From assembly GCA_937872615.1 (NCBI GenBank), contig CALMTT010000076.1, positions 1 through 54,497 on the forward strand: a stretch of 54,497 nt of DNA, in the 5' to 3' direction. This document shows positions 16,758-25,049 of the stretch, in pieces; the stretch's first letter is position 1, and each line of letters begins with the position of its first letter. The notes beneath the pieces were generated by a model, which had not been told where the DNA came from, did no database searches, and saw nothing but the letters and a program-made list of their open reading frames with translations. The translations under genes and the position numbers were made by a program. This stretch comes from an uncultured Verrucomicrobiaceae bacterium (GTDB lineage Bacteria; Verrucomicrobiota; Verrucomicrobiia; Verrucomicrobiales; Verrucomicrobiaceae).

Positions 16758-18044
16758 TCACTTCGGCAGGACGGCACTCTCCACCGTGGCTCCCTCGCAA
16801 TCGATGATGATGACGGCATCCGCGCCGTTGTCCGTCTTCAGGCGGCGCACCAGCAACCGGGTGAGGTAGGCAAGTCCCCAGTCTGTCTCACGCTCGAGGT
16901 AGCGGCCGAGCGGCGTGTCACGCTCCGCACAGGCCACGAGCGGGTGACGGCCATCCGCCGTGACGTGCATCGTAAAAGCGACGTAGCGCCCACGCTCCGC
17001 CGCGGAGATTTCGAAGCCGTGGCTGGGTTTGATGAGCGCCCAAGACCACACCGGTTGCTCCGGCTGCGCAGCGAGCGCCTTTGTGAGCAATTGATCATGA
17101 CTCTCATGCAGCAGCGGCCAGTGGAGGCGGCGACGGCCGGAGCCATCATCGATCAGGCGCAGGAAGGCTCCCTCTTTGCAGGTCGTAGTGACCAGATGAA
17201 ACAGCGGCAGCTTTTCACCGCCGGGCAACGATGTGGCCAGGCCCTTCAGCGAGGAGAGCATGGCGAGCTTGGGCGGTTCTCGACCTTCTGGAGCCGTGAA
17301 AGCAGCGATCTCCGCGGCATGGCGTGCGCCATCGTGAATCGCATCCAGCTTCGCCTGCGGATCGCTGCTGGTGAAAAGCAGGTCCACACAGCGGCGCACA
17401 TCATCACGCACGGCCATGAGGTCGATCTGGGGCTGAGTTGCCTCGGCAATCTCGGCCGTGGAAGGAAGCATCGCGCCGCGGATTTCTCCCGGATCAGACG
17501 CAGGAAAGGCCTCCTGGAGCGTCATCGCGTCCGTCGCGGCTGGTTTGCGACCGTTGGTGGCATCCCACCAGACCCAAAGACCGCCAGCAAGAGCCGCGAG
17601 CATCAGCGCAAACAGCAGCACGGCCTTCCAAGGCGAACGCTGCAGATGCGGCGGCACAAAGGCCGCGTGCGCCGCGTCATCATCGGCATCCATCGTTGGC
17701 AATTGCAGCGAGGGCTGCATCGCTGCGGTGGGAGCGGTGGCCGTGGGCTGCCGCCAAATCTGGGGCTGCTGCACCTCAGCGCCAAATGGCGTGGACATCA
17801 CCTCCACTTGCGGAGCGGGAGTCGGAGGCCATGCGGGCGGCGCGGGCTCATCAGCCGCCTTTTGATACACCGCCCGCCGCACGGCCGTGAGGCCTGCGGT
17901 GTGTCCCTGCGTGGGAAAATGCGCCCGATAGCCCTGATGTGCACAATGCGGGCACGTCACCATGCCTTCCGCCGCCTGCTGTTGGCAGAGGAAAAACTGC
18001 CCGCAGGCAGGACATTGAACACTGGCGACGAGTCCGGAGGTCAT
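16758..18044 (-). CDS. Zinc-ribbon membrane protein of unknown function
   Basis: A 428-residue protein that I do not recognise as a named family. Start MTSGLV at 18044 places a zinc ribbon (C11, C14, C31, C34, as CPAC and CPHC) immediately at the N-terminus. A Pro/Ala-rich linker (about 60-135) leads to one transmembrane helix (about 141-160, ending LWVWWD). The C-terminal 250 residues are a soluble domain, probably outside, with GAFLRLIDDG, RGRYVAFTMHVTADGRHPL and ADAVIIIDCEGA. The architecture, ribbon inside and domain outside, is common in Verrucomicrobiota and Planctomycetota. It is divergent from uppS, with 117 bases between starts. Confidence 0.72.
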   Translation of the reverse strand: MTSGLVASVQCPACGQFFLCQQQAAEGMVTCPHCAHQGYRAHFPTQGHTAGLTAVRRAVYQKAADEPAPPAWPPTPAPQVEVMSTPFGAEVQQPQIWRQPTATAPTAAMQPSLQLPTMDADDDAAHAAFVPPHLQRSPWKAVLLFALMLAALAGGLWVWWDATNGRKPAATDAMTLQEAFPASDPGEIRGAMLPSTAEIAEATQPQIDLMAVRDDVRRCVDLLFTSSDPQAKLDAIHDGARHAAEIAAFTAPEGREPPKLAMLSSLKGLATSLPGGEKLPLFHLVTTTCKEGAFLRLIDDGSGRRRLHWPLLHESHDQLLTKALAAQPEQPVWSWALIKPSHGFEISAAERGRYVAFTMHVTADGRHPLVACAERDTPLGRYLERETDWGLAYLTRLLVRRLKTDNGADAVIIIDCEGATVESAVLPK

Positions 18045-18161
18045 GAGAGCCGAAACTGTAATGCACGCGTGGAAGAATGCGCGAGCCGAATCTGGCGGCT
18101 CTGCCCTCGGAAACCTGCTGGCGCATTTCCAACCCCGCGCTAGCCTCCGCCTCCCGAACGC

Positions 18162-18884
18162 ATGAGCCGCGCCGCTTCCGAAGACCTCAAAATCCCCCGC
18201 CACATCGCCATGATCATGGATGGCAATGGCCGCTGGGCGAAACAGCGCGGACTCCCCCGCACCGAGGGACATCGCGTGGGCGCCCAGGTCGTGCGAAAAG
18301 TCACCGAAGCCGCCGGAAAGCTCGGCGTCGAGTATTTGACGCTTTACGCTTTCTCCTCCGAAAACTGGAAACGACCCAAACGCGAGGTCGATGCGCTCAT
18401 GAAGCTCCTCGTGCTCTTTTTGAAGACCGAGCTGCCCGTCATGCAGAAGCAAAACATCCGCCTCCAGGCCATCGGGCGGCTGCACGCCCTGCCGGAATTC
18501 TGCCAGGAGGAACTGCACCGCTGCATCGCCGCCACGGCGCAAAACACCGGCCTCACGCTGATCCTCGCCCTCAGCTACGGCGGGCGGGAGGAGATCGTCG
18601 ATGGCGTGAAAAGCCTCATCGAGTCCGTCGAAAGCGGCCACCTCGACAAGGCGATGATCGACACCGAGGTCTTTTCGAAGCACCTCTACACCCGCTACTA
18701 CCCGGATCCCGAGCTGATGATCCGCACGAGCGGCGAAATGCGCCTCTCAAACTTCCTCCTCTGGCAGCTCAGCTACACCGAATTCGTCATCACGGACAAA
18801 CTGTGGCCCGATTTTGACGAGGAAGCGCTGCTGGATGCGATTCGCCTTTTCAACCGCCGCGAACGCCGTTTCGGCGGCGTGTGA
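18162..18884 (+). CDS. uppS: Isoprenyl transferase (undecaprenyl diphosphate synthase)
   Basis: A 240-residue cis-prenyltransferase that extends farnesyl diphosphate with isopentenyl diphosphate to make the C55 lipid carrier for cell-wall synthesis. The catalytic Asp is D20 in IAMIMDGNGRWA, followed by GHRVGAQ, TLYAFSSENWKRP and the C-terminal RTSGEMRLSNFLLWQLSYTE block with the conserved Arg and Ser residues. Length is normal. No cdsA or dxr gene lies next to it here, so it is not in the common cell-envelope cluster. Confidence 0.96.
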   Translation: MSRAASEDLKIPRHIAMIMDGNGRWAKQRGLPRTEGHRVGAQVVRKVTEAAGKLGVEYLTLYAFSSENWKRPKREVDALMKLLVLFLKTELPVMQKQNIRLQAIGRLHALPEFCQEELHRCIAATAQNTGLTLILALSYGGREEIVDGVKSLIESVESGHLDKAMIDTEVFSKHLYTRYYPDPELMIRTSGEMRLSNFLLWQLSYTEFVITDKLWPDFDEEALLDAIRLFNRRERRFGGV

Positions 18885-18935
18885 AGACGGGTCGCCCACA
18901 GTGCTTCCCGCGGGGTGATACTTCTTTCCATGCCA

Positions 18936-20249
18936 TCACTTCACGGCGGGAGGCAGCTTCCATTTGGCAGCATAAAGATCACTCGAGCCTGAGTTCGTAA
19001 CCTCATGAGCACCGAAGGTCGCGGGTGCGGCGCAGGCTCCGGCGATGATGAGTTCGCCGGGTGAGCGGAAGGTGATTGGGTAGGCGTTGTCGTTGAGCTT
19101 GCCGCCGGCCTGGGCGACCCATGTGAGGCTGCCTTTGGCATCGAAAGCCGCGAGGAAGATATCGCCGCTGCCGCGGGTGGCGAGGGCGTGACCGGCGAGG
19201 GAAGTGTCTTGATTGAAGTCACCACAGACAAAAGCCGTGCCGTGATCATCGGTGGCCACGCCGAGGCAGTAATCAGTGCCCGGACCATGCAGATGCCGCG
19301 CCCATTGCACGTGGCCAGCGGCATCGAGATGCACGATGAGGCCGTCGTTGTCCTTTTCACCGCTGCTTTGGAAGGTTTCGCCAGCAACACTCACGCTGCC
19401 TTTGAACATGCCAGCGCCCCACACACGCCCTTGCGAGTCACAGGCGATCTCGTGATACAACGCACTCGGTGTGCCCGGGATCACGCTCGCCCATACGCCC
19501 TCGCCATCGGGTGTGAGTTTCACCGCGAGTGCGGCGGTGGTCTTGGAATCGATGACCGCTTTGCCAAAGGCGCCGCTGCCGGTGGAGTTCCCGCCGATGT
19601 AGATGTGATCCTGCGCATCCACCGCGATGCCGTGGCCGCTGCCGGAGACTGTGCCTGAGGTCGTGCGATGCCATACCTCGCGGCCTTCCGCGTCATACTT
19701 GGTGCAAAACACCTGGCGTCCGATGGCACCGGTGATGACCACGTGGCCCTTCGAGTCGATCGCGATGCCATGACCGTAGTCATAGCCTTCACCGCCTTTC
19801 ACACGCACCCACAGCACCTTGCCGGCAGGCGAGAACTTGGCCGTGAAAACATCGTAGCTGCCGGCGTTCGGCAGCGTGTCGCCATTCACCATCGCGTCAG
19901 TGCTCTCGAAGTGGCCGGTGACATATGCATTGCCCGCCGTGTCGGTGATCACGCCATACGCACGATCCGTTTTACTGCCGCCGATGCTGCTGACCCACTG
20001 CGGCTTGCTTTGGGCATTGAGCTTCACGAGGCACATGTCCATGCCACCGGCCGTTTTGTGCTGCTGATCGCCAAACGAGGCATCTCCCACGCATTCGGAG
20101 GCGAGGAAGACATTGCCCTGCGCATCGATCGTGACGGCTCGCGTCTTATCGTGAGAGCTCCCACCGCCGCTGAAGACCCAATCGCAGGCTGGTGGCGTGG
20201 CGGCGTGGAGCGTGGAAACGAGAGCGAGGAGGGTGAGCGGCAGTTTCAT
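18936..20249 (-). CDS. Secreted SBBP-repeat beta-propeller protein
   Basis: A 437-residue exported protein. Start MKLPLTLLALVS at 20249 begins the signal peptide. The rest is a chain of SBBP-type repeats (seven-bladed propeller), each about 45-50 residues with a G-x-A-x-D-x-x-G-x-x-x-x-x-G core: for instance GVITDTAGNAYVTGHF, GIAIDSKGHVVITGAI, GIAVDAQDHIYIGGNS and GVATDDHGTAFVCGDF. The function is unknown; such proteins are surface or secreted structural proteins. It is divergent from the FG-GAP gene at 20369. Confidence 0.87.
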   Translation of the reverse strand: MKLPLTLLALVSTLHAATPPACDWVFSGGGSSHDKTRAVTIDAQGNVFLASECVGDASFGDQQHKTAGGMDMCLVKLNAQSKPQWVSSIGGSKTDRAYGVITDTAGNAYVTGHFESTDAMVNGDTLPNAGSYDVFTAKFSPAGKVLWVRVKGGEGYDYGHGIAIDSKGHVVITGAIGRQVFCTKYDAEGREVWHRTTSGTVSGSGHGIAVDAQDHIYIGGNSTGSGAFGKAVIDSKTTAALAVKLTPDGEGVWASVIPGTPSALYHEIACDSQGRVWGAGMFKGSVSVAGETFQSSGEKDNDGLIVHLDAAGHVQWARHLHGPGTDYCLGVATDDHGTAFVCGDFNQDTSLAGHALATRGSGDIFLAAFDAKGSLTWVAQAGGKLNDNAYPITFRSPGELIIAGACAAPATFGAHEVTNSGSSDLYAAKWKLPPAVK

Positions 20250-20368
20250 GGTTGGTCGGGCGATGAATACGAGACGCGAAGTCACAAATCGTCATTCCGT
20301 CGGCAAGAATTCATGGATGCGGCGTGAAGCAGAGGCATGCAGGTTGGCGTTTCGTTCATCCAACCACC

Positions 20369-22357
20369 ATGAAGCACGCCCTCCTTGCGCTTTCCTCGAT
20401 TCTTTGCGGTTCCGCCCTCGCCGCGGAGTCCACGCTCACGCCGTTGAAATACAACAACCCCGGCCTCGTCGTCGATCTCGGCGTCGGCCTGTGGGCCTGG
20501 CCGCTGCCGATGGACTTCGATGGCGATGGCGACCTCGATCTCGTCGTGAACTGCCCGGACAAGCCCTACAACGGCATTTACTTCTTCGAGAACACCAGTG
20601 GCGACACCGCGAAGAACAAGATGCCCGTTTTCAAACCGGCCAAACGCATCAGCAAAGGCGCTCAAAACGTGCAGGTGAGCTACCTCGACGGCAAACCCGT
20701 CGTGCTCACACCCGGCAACTCGCATCCTGATTTCCTCAAGACCGGCATCGAGCAGCAGGTGAAGCTCGGCCCGCCCGCGAACGTCCACATGAACAAAGTC
20801 CGCGCCAACATGTGGCGCATGGTCGATTTCGAGGGCGATGGCAAAAACGACCTCATCGTCGGTGTCGGCGACTGGACCGAATACGGCTGGGACAACGCCT
20901 ACACCGCCGACGGCCGTTGGATGAACGGCCCGCTGCGCGGCTATGTGTACCTGCTGAGCAACTCCGGCACCAACGAAGCTCCGAAGTATGACAAGCCGAA
21001 GAAGATCAACGCCACCGACCGCCCCGTGGAGACCTTTGGCTGGCCTTCACCGAACTTTGGCGACTTCGACAACGACGGCGACCTCGACCTGCTCTGCGGC
21101 GAGTTCCTCGACGGCTTCACCTACTTCCAAAACACCGGCACTCGCACCAATCCGAAGTATGCGCTCGGCATCCGCCTCAAAGCCGACACGGGCAAGTATC
21201 TCACGATGGACTTGGAAATGATCACGCCGACGGCCATCGACTGGGACAAGGATGGCGATCTCGACCTCATCTGCGGCGATGAAGACGGCCGCGTGGCCTT
21301 CATCGAGCACACCGGCAAATTCGACGCCAAAGCGCCGGTCTATGCCGAACCTCGATACTTCCAGCAAGAGGCCGATCAGGTGAAATTCGGCGCTCTCGTC
21401 ACGCCCGTCGGCTTCGACTGGGATGGCGATGGCGACACCGATCTCATCTGCGGCAACACTGCGGGTTATGTCGCCTTCGTCGAAAACCTCAGCGGCAAAG
21501 GCGTGGAGCAGCCGAAGTGGGCCGCGCCGGTCAAACTCACCGCTGCGGGCAAAATTATCCGTCCGATGGCCGGCCCGAATGGCAGCATCCAAGGCCCCTG
21601 CGAAGCCAAATGGGGCTACACGACGCAAACCGTGGCCGATTGGGACCAAGATGGCCTGCCCGACCTTCTTTTGAACTCCATCCTCGGCAAAGTCGTGTGG
21701 TTCAAAAACATCGGCACACGCCAAAAACCGCAACTCGCTGCCGCACAGCCCATCGAAGTCGAATGGAACGGCGAGCAGCCGCATCTCGCCTACGGCTGGC
21801 TTCGTCCTGAAGGCAAAGCGTTGCTCACCCAATGGCGCACGACGCCTGTCGGAGTCGATTGGAACAAGGATGGTCTCACCGACCTCGTCATGCTCGATCA
21901 AGAAGGCTACCTCGCGTTTTTCGAGCGTGTGAAGCAAGGTGACAAACTCGTGCTCAAGCATCCGCAGCGCGTCATCTGCGCCTCGAATGCTACGCACAAA
22001 GCCGAAGAGGGTCTCAAAGTGAAAACACCGGTCGCGATGACTGCTGGTGAACCTTTGCGCCTCAACGGCGGCATCGCCGGCAAGAGCGGCCGTCGAAAGC
22101 TCTGCATCATGGATTGGGATCAGGACGGCAAGCTCGACATCCTTCTGAACTCCGCCAACGCCAACTTCCTCCGCCAGGAAAGCGCCGCCGACGGCAAATG
22201 GTTCTTCACCGACATGGGCCTGCTCTCCGACGCCAACATCGAAGGCCACGACGTGAGCCCCACGACCGTCGATTTCAATGCGGATGGCCTGCCGGACTTC
22301 GTTGGCGGTGCCGAGGACGGGCACCTGTATTACATGCGGAACCCGAAGGCGAAGTGA
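20369..22357 (+). CDS. Secreted FG-GAP/VCBS repeat protein (paralogue)
   Basis: A 662-residue exported protein. Start MKHALLALSSILCGSAL at 20369 begins the signal peptide; fifteen upstream codons are not needed. At least seven D-x-[DN]-x-D-G calcium loops are visible, as in DFDGDGDLDLVV, DFEGDGKNDLIVG, DFDNDGDLDLLCGEF, DWDKDGDLDLICG, DWDGDGDTDLICG, DWNKDGLTDLVML and DWDQDGKLDILLN. It shares domain order, length and the IQG...WGY and LRLNGG...SGRRKL segments with the protein at 3929, so the two are paralogues. A cell-surface or secreted carbohydrate-binding or scaffold role is inferred from family context. Confidence 0.9.
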   Translation: MKHALLALSSILCGSALAAESTLTPLKYNNPGLVVDLGVGLWAWPLPMDFDGDGDLDLVVNCPDKPYNGIYFFENTSGDTAKNKMPVFKPAKRISKGAQNVQVSYLDGKPVVLTPGNSHPDFLKTGIEQQVKLGPPANVHMNKVRANMWRMVDFEGDGKNDLIVGVGDWTEYGWDNAYTADGRWMNGPLRGYVYLLSNSGTNEAPKYDKPKKINATDRPVETFGWPSPNFGDFDNDGDLDLLCGEFLDGFTYFQNTGTRTNPKYALGIRLKADTGKYLTMDLEMITPTAIDWDKDGDLDLICGDEDGRVAFIEHTGKFDAKAPVYAEPRYFQQEADQVKFGALVTPVGFDWDGDGDTDLICGNTAGYVAFVENLSGKGVEQPKWAAPVKLTAAGKIIRPMAGPNGSIQGPCEAKWGYTTQTVADWDQDGLPDLLLNSILGKVVWFKNIGTRQKPQLAAAQPIEVEWNGEQPHLAYGWLRPEGKALLTQWRTTPVGVDWNKDGLTDLVMLDQEGYLAFFERVKQGDKLVLKHPQRVICASNATHKAEEGLKVKTPVAMTAGEPLRLNGGIAGKSGRRKLCIMDWDQDGKLDILLNSANANFLRQESAADGKWFFTDMGLLSDANIEGHDVSPTTVDFNADGLPDFVGGAEDGHLYYMRNPKAK

Positions 22358-22366
22358 GGCGCTTTT

Positions 22367-22400
22367 GTCTGACGGGTCGGACGCGTCTGACCTGTCGGAC
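22367..22400. repeat. Two tandem 16-base hairpins
   Basis: GTCTGACGGGTCGGAC (22367-22382) and GTCTGACCTGTCGGAC (22385-22400) are direct repeats that differ only at their central two bases. Each folds into a seven-pair stem (one G-T pair) with a two-base loop. They occupy the gap between the convergent FG-GAP gene and gmk, and the gmk stop lies 2 bases beyond. They may work as a transcription stop, but no T run follows. Confidence 0.75.
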
Positions 22401-22402
22401 GA

Positions 22403-23008
22403 CTAGCTTCGCAGGCTGCTGCGCATCCGCGCGGCGGTGAGGAGTGCCTCGAAGCGGGCGGCGTCGGCCTCGCGGGCGGCGCTGACGAGGACGTGGCTGT
22501 ATTCGGGCCAGTGGGACATTTCCTCGGCGGCGTTTTTCATGCGCAGCTCAAAGGCGGCGGCATCCTCGGTGGCTCGGCCGCTGAGGCGGGCGCGGAGTTC
22601 ATCAATGCTGGGAGGCATGACGAAGATGTCGAGCAGGCAGCGGCGGATGTGCTCGTCATCGCTGGCGCGGACCTGCGCCGCGCCTTGCACGTCGATGTCG
22701 AGGATGACGTCGATGCCGCGTTGCAAATTATCGATCACGTAGCTCTTCAACGTGCCGTAGCGGCGGCCGTGGACGTGGGCGTGCTCGAAGAACTCCCCAC
22801 GCCCGATCTTTTCGACGAAATCGGCGTCCTGAAGGAAGAAGTAATCTTTCCCATCCACCTCGCCGGGGCGTGGAGCACGCGTGGTGCAGCTCACGGAGAA
22901 AATGGCCTCGCCACGATCACACACACGGCGGGCGAGCGTGGTCTTCCCAGTGCCGGAGGGGCCGGAAAGCACGATCAAGAGGCCGAGACGCTGCGCGGGG
23001 AAAGTCAT
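22403..23008 (-). CDS. gmk: Guanylate kinase
   Basis: A 201-residue kinase that phosphorylates GMP to GDP. The P-loop is GPSGTGKTT; the GMP-binding segment includes SVSCTTRAPRPGEVDGKDYFF, FFEHAHVHGRRYGT and DIDVQGAAQVR. The start at 23008 (MTFPAQRLG) gives the usual N-terminus; an upstream ATG at 23041 would add eleven residues and cannot be excluded. The stop lies next to a hairpin repeat. The 3' neighbour on the other strand is an FG-GAP gene, so gmk is not in an rpoZ operon here. Confidence 0.95.
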   Translation of the reverse strand: MTFPAQRLGLLIVLSGPSGTGKTTLARRVCDRGEAIFSVSCTTRAPRPGEVDGKDYFFLQDADFVEKIGRGEFFEHAHVHGRRYGTLKSYVIDNLQRGIDVILDIDVQGAAQVRASDDEHIRRCLLDIFVMPPSIDELRARLSGRATEDAAAFELRMKNAAEEMSHWPEYSHVLVSAAREADAARFEALLTAARMRSSLRS

Positions 23009-23086
23009 GCCGTGCGTTAGCGCGAGGCGACGGGGTGGCAAACGGGAAATCCGGGGCTCGTGTGGCCTCTGCGAGCCCGTGCACTT

Positions 23087-23482
23087 TCAGCTCACGAGCT
23101 GTCGCAACTTCGCCGTGACCTCATCACGGCTCAAAACACCCGCCGCAACGGCGAGGGTGAGGTTTTCCCAGTCATCGACGCTGAGTTCCTCGTTCTTGAG
23201 CAGCCCGTTTTCGCTGAGGAAGACGAGGCAGGTGGCCAAGGCGACCCGTTTGTTGCCATCCACGAAGGCGTGGTTGCTGCAAAGATAGAAGAGATAGGCC
23301 GCGGCGATCTCGATCGGGTCCGTGATCATCGGCTGGCCCATCATCGTCGCCTGAGGCGCGGCCACCGCAGACTCAAGCAGGTCTCTCGATCTCAAACCCG
23401 GGCTGCCACCATGTGCGGCCAGCACCTCGGCATGGATCGCGATCACCGCATCGAGCGTGGGATGCAGAAGCGGGCGGCTCAT
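23087..23482 (-). CDS. doc: Doc-type Fic toxin
   Basis: A 131-residue Fic-fold protein of the Doc (death on curing) family. Doc toxins phosphorylate elongation factor Tu and stop translation. The active-site motif HAFVDGNKR (71-79) matches the Doc consensus, and the N-terminal helices (LLHPTLDAVIAIHAEVL and GLRSRDLLESAVAAPQ) are typical. The start overlaps the antitoxin stop by four bases, so expression is coupled. This would be the toxin of a module whose antitoxin is AbrB-like, not the classical Phd. Confidence 0.92.
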   Translation of the reverse strand: MSRPLLHPTLDAVIAIHAEVLAAHGGSPGLRSRDLLESAVAAPQATMMGQPMITDPIEIAAAYLFYLCSNHAFVDGNKRVALATCLVFLSENGLLKNEELSVDDWENLTLAVAAGVLSRDEVTAKLRQLVS

Positions 23483-23709
23483 GAGAGGCGGCGGAAAAGT
23501 TCGCTGTTTTTCTGGATGAGTCGTTTGGCGGTTTCAGCGGCCTTTGAGGCTTCGATGACCGCGGGCTCCATCGGCGTGATGCTGATCGTGCCGCCGCTGT
23601 GGACCTCGACATTGACCTGATCGCCGACTTGGAGCCGGGCGAGCTGGAGGAGGGCGGAATCGAAGATGATGCCTTGAGAATTGCCGATCTTGGTGATGGT
23701 TTTGATCAT
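23479..23709 (-). CDS. AbrB/MazE-like antitoxin of the Doc pair
   Basis: A 76-residue protein with a swapped-hairpin AbrB DNA-binding domain at residues 1-46 (MIKTITKIGNSQGIIFDSALL then VGDQVNVEV). The C-terminal 30 residues (ASKAAETAKRLIQKNSELF) form a helix likely to bind and block Doc. The start at 23709 is the normal one for the family; seven upstream codons are ignored. It precedes and overlaps doc, the usual order with antitoxin first. It presumably represses its own operon. Confidence 0.9.
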   Translation of the reverse strand: MIKTITKIGNSQGIIFDSALLQLARLQVGDQVNVEVHSGGTISITPMEPAVIEASKAAETAKRLIQKNSELFRRLS

Positions 23710-23765
23710 GGGTAAAACTATGTAAAACATCCCATCGGGTCAAGAACGGCTTTCTGGGCCTTCAT

Positions 23766-24908
23766 TTACCCAGCTCGTTTTCGCCGAAACGTGCCGGGCG
23801 TCATGCCGGTGCGTTTGCGGAAGGCCTCGGCCATGTATTGCGGGTGGGTGAAGCCGCATTTCGCGGCGATGGCATCGAGCGTGAGATCGGTCTGCAGGAG
23901 CAGTTTTTCCACGGCGGCAAAGCGCAGGCGATTGATCTCCTCGCCGGGGCTGCGGCCGATGAGGGCCTTCATGCGGCGCTCGAGCACGCTGCGGGAGAGG
24001 GCGCACTCGCGGGCCACGCGGGCGACATCGATCGAGGCGGTGGCGTTTTGACGGATGAAACGCAGCGCGGTGGCGATGCGTGGGTCCTCGACAGCCACGA
24101 TGTCGCTCGACTGGCGGGTGACGATGTCGCCGGGAGGATGGAGATGCCGTTCGCCGGGCTTGGGGAGGCGTTTTTTCGTCATCCACTCGTCGAGCAACCT
24201 CGCGGCGGCATAGCCCACGGCCTGCCCGCGGAGTCGCACGCTCGAAAGTGGCGGCGAGGCGGTCTCGCAGAGCATGTTATCATTCTCCGCGCCGACGACG
24301 GCGAGCTCCTCCGGCACGGCGATGCCTGCCCGGCGGGCCGCATCGAGCACCCAGAAGCCCATCTGGTCATTCACGGCGAAGACACCGGCGGGCTTTGGCA
24401 GGTCGCGCAGCCAGTCGGCGAGCTCACGCTGATGCTGCTCCCAGTTGGAGCGTTTGGATTGAAACACCGGGCAGTCGAATCCGGCCTCGTTCACGGCCTG
24501 GATGAAGGTATCGCGCCGTTCGAGGAAAAAGTTCTCCGAGGCATCCTGCACGCAGGCGAAGTGCTGGAAGCCGAGCGTGCGGAAGTGCGCGGCCACGCGG
24601 CTGCCGATGACGCTGTTGTCGATGCCCACGAAGGGAAAAGGATGCTTCAGCATGCTCGTGCGCAGCTCGACGACGGGCAGCTTCGTGGCCTTGAGCTGGC
24701 GAATCATGGTCTCATCCACCGTGCGCGAGAGGATGCCGTCACCGCGCCAGTTTTTCAGCCACTCAGGAAAGCTGCTGCGCAGATCCCGCGGCTCCAAATA
24801 GAGCGACCACGGCCCGTGTTCCGCCACATAACGCCGGATGCCACGCACGATGTCACGGCCATACGACCGCGAAGTATCGACGAGGATGGCGACGGAGGGT
24901 AGGCGCAT
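23766..24908 (-). CDS. XylR-like transcriptional regulator (LacI-type sensor plus AraC DNA-binding domain)
   Basis: A 380-residue regulator. Residues 1-270 form a LacI/periplasmic-binding-type ligand domain (VAILVDTSRSYGRDIVRGIRRYV, GVFAVNDQMGFWVLDAAR, VVGAENDNMLCETASPPLSSVR). Residues 275-380 are an AraC double helix-turn-helix (ALRFIRQNATASIDVARVA, GRSPGEEINRLR, IAAKCGFTHPQYMAEAFRKRTG). This fusion is the XylR type, which senses a sugar and turns catabolic genes on or off; it is frequent in Verrucomicrobiota and Planctomycetota. The ligand and targets are unknown. No sugar-catabolic operon is immediately adjacent, so it may act on a distant locus. Confidence 0.93.
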   Translation of the reverse strand: MRLPSVAILVDTSRSYGRDIVRGIRRYVAEHGPWSLYLEPRDLRSSFPEWLKNWRGDGILSRTVDETMIRQLKATKLPVVELRTSMLKHPFPFVGIDNSVIGSRVAAHFRTLGFQHFACVQDASENFFLERRDTFIQAVNEAGFDCPVFQSKRSNWEQHQRELADWLRDLPKPAGVFAVNDQMGFWVLDAARRAGIAVPEELAVVGAENDNMLCETASPPLSSVRLRGQAVGYAAARLLDEWMTKKRLPKPGERHLHPPGDIVTRQSSDIVAVEDPRIATALRFIRQNATASIDVARVARECALSRSVLERRMKALIGRSPGEEINRLRFAAVEKLLLQTDLTLDAIAAKCGFTHPQYMAEAFRKRTGMTPGTFRRKRAG

Positions 24909-24942
24909 GCGAGAAGGGTAACGGGAGAACGAAGGAAATGCA

Positions 24943-25012
24943 AAAGTGCTCAGTTCTCAGTGCTCAGTCGAATCGCCCGGGTGAAAACTAAGCACTGAGC
25001 ACTAAGCACTTT
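24943..25012. repeat. Inverted heptamer-array element
   Basis: Two 26-base arms face each other (24943-24968 and 24987-25012). Each is built from three heptamers plus a partial copy: AGTGCTC, AGTTCTC, AGTGCTC on the left, ACTAAGC, ACTGAGC, ACTAAGC on the right. The right arm, reversed and complemented, matches the left at 23 of 26 positions. An 18-base spacer separates them. It lies in the gap before the hypothetical gene ending at 25050. Confidence 0.85.
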
Positions 25013-25049
25013 GGCCCTGCGAACATGTATTTCGCTCGATTTCGCCGCT

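Noticed and set aside
16758-18683. A 641-codon version of the zinc-ribbon protein
   Set aside because: The extra upstream part is antisense to uppS; MTSGLV at 18044 gives a sensible N-terminus.
24943-25012. CRISPR array
   Set aside because: Heptamer units are contiguous and inverted, without spacers of even length; no cas genes are present.
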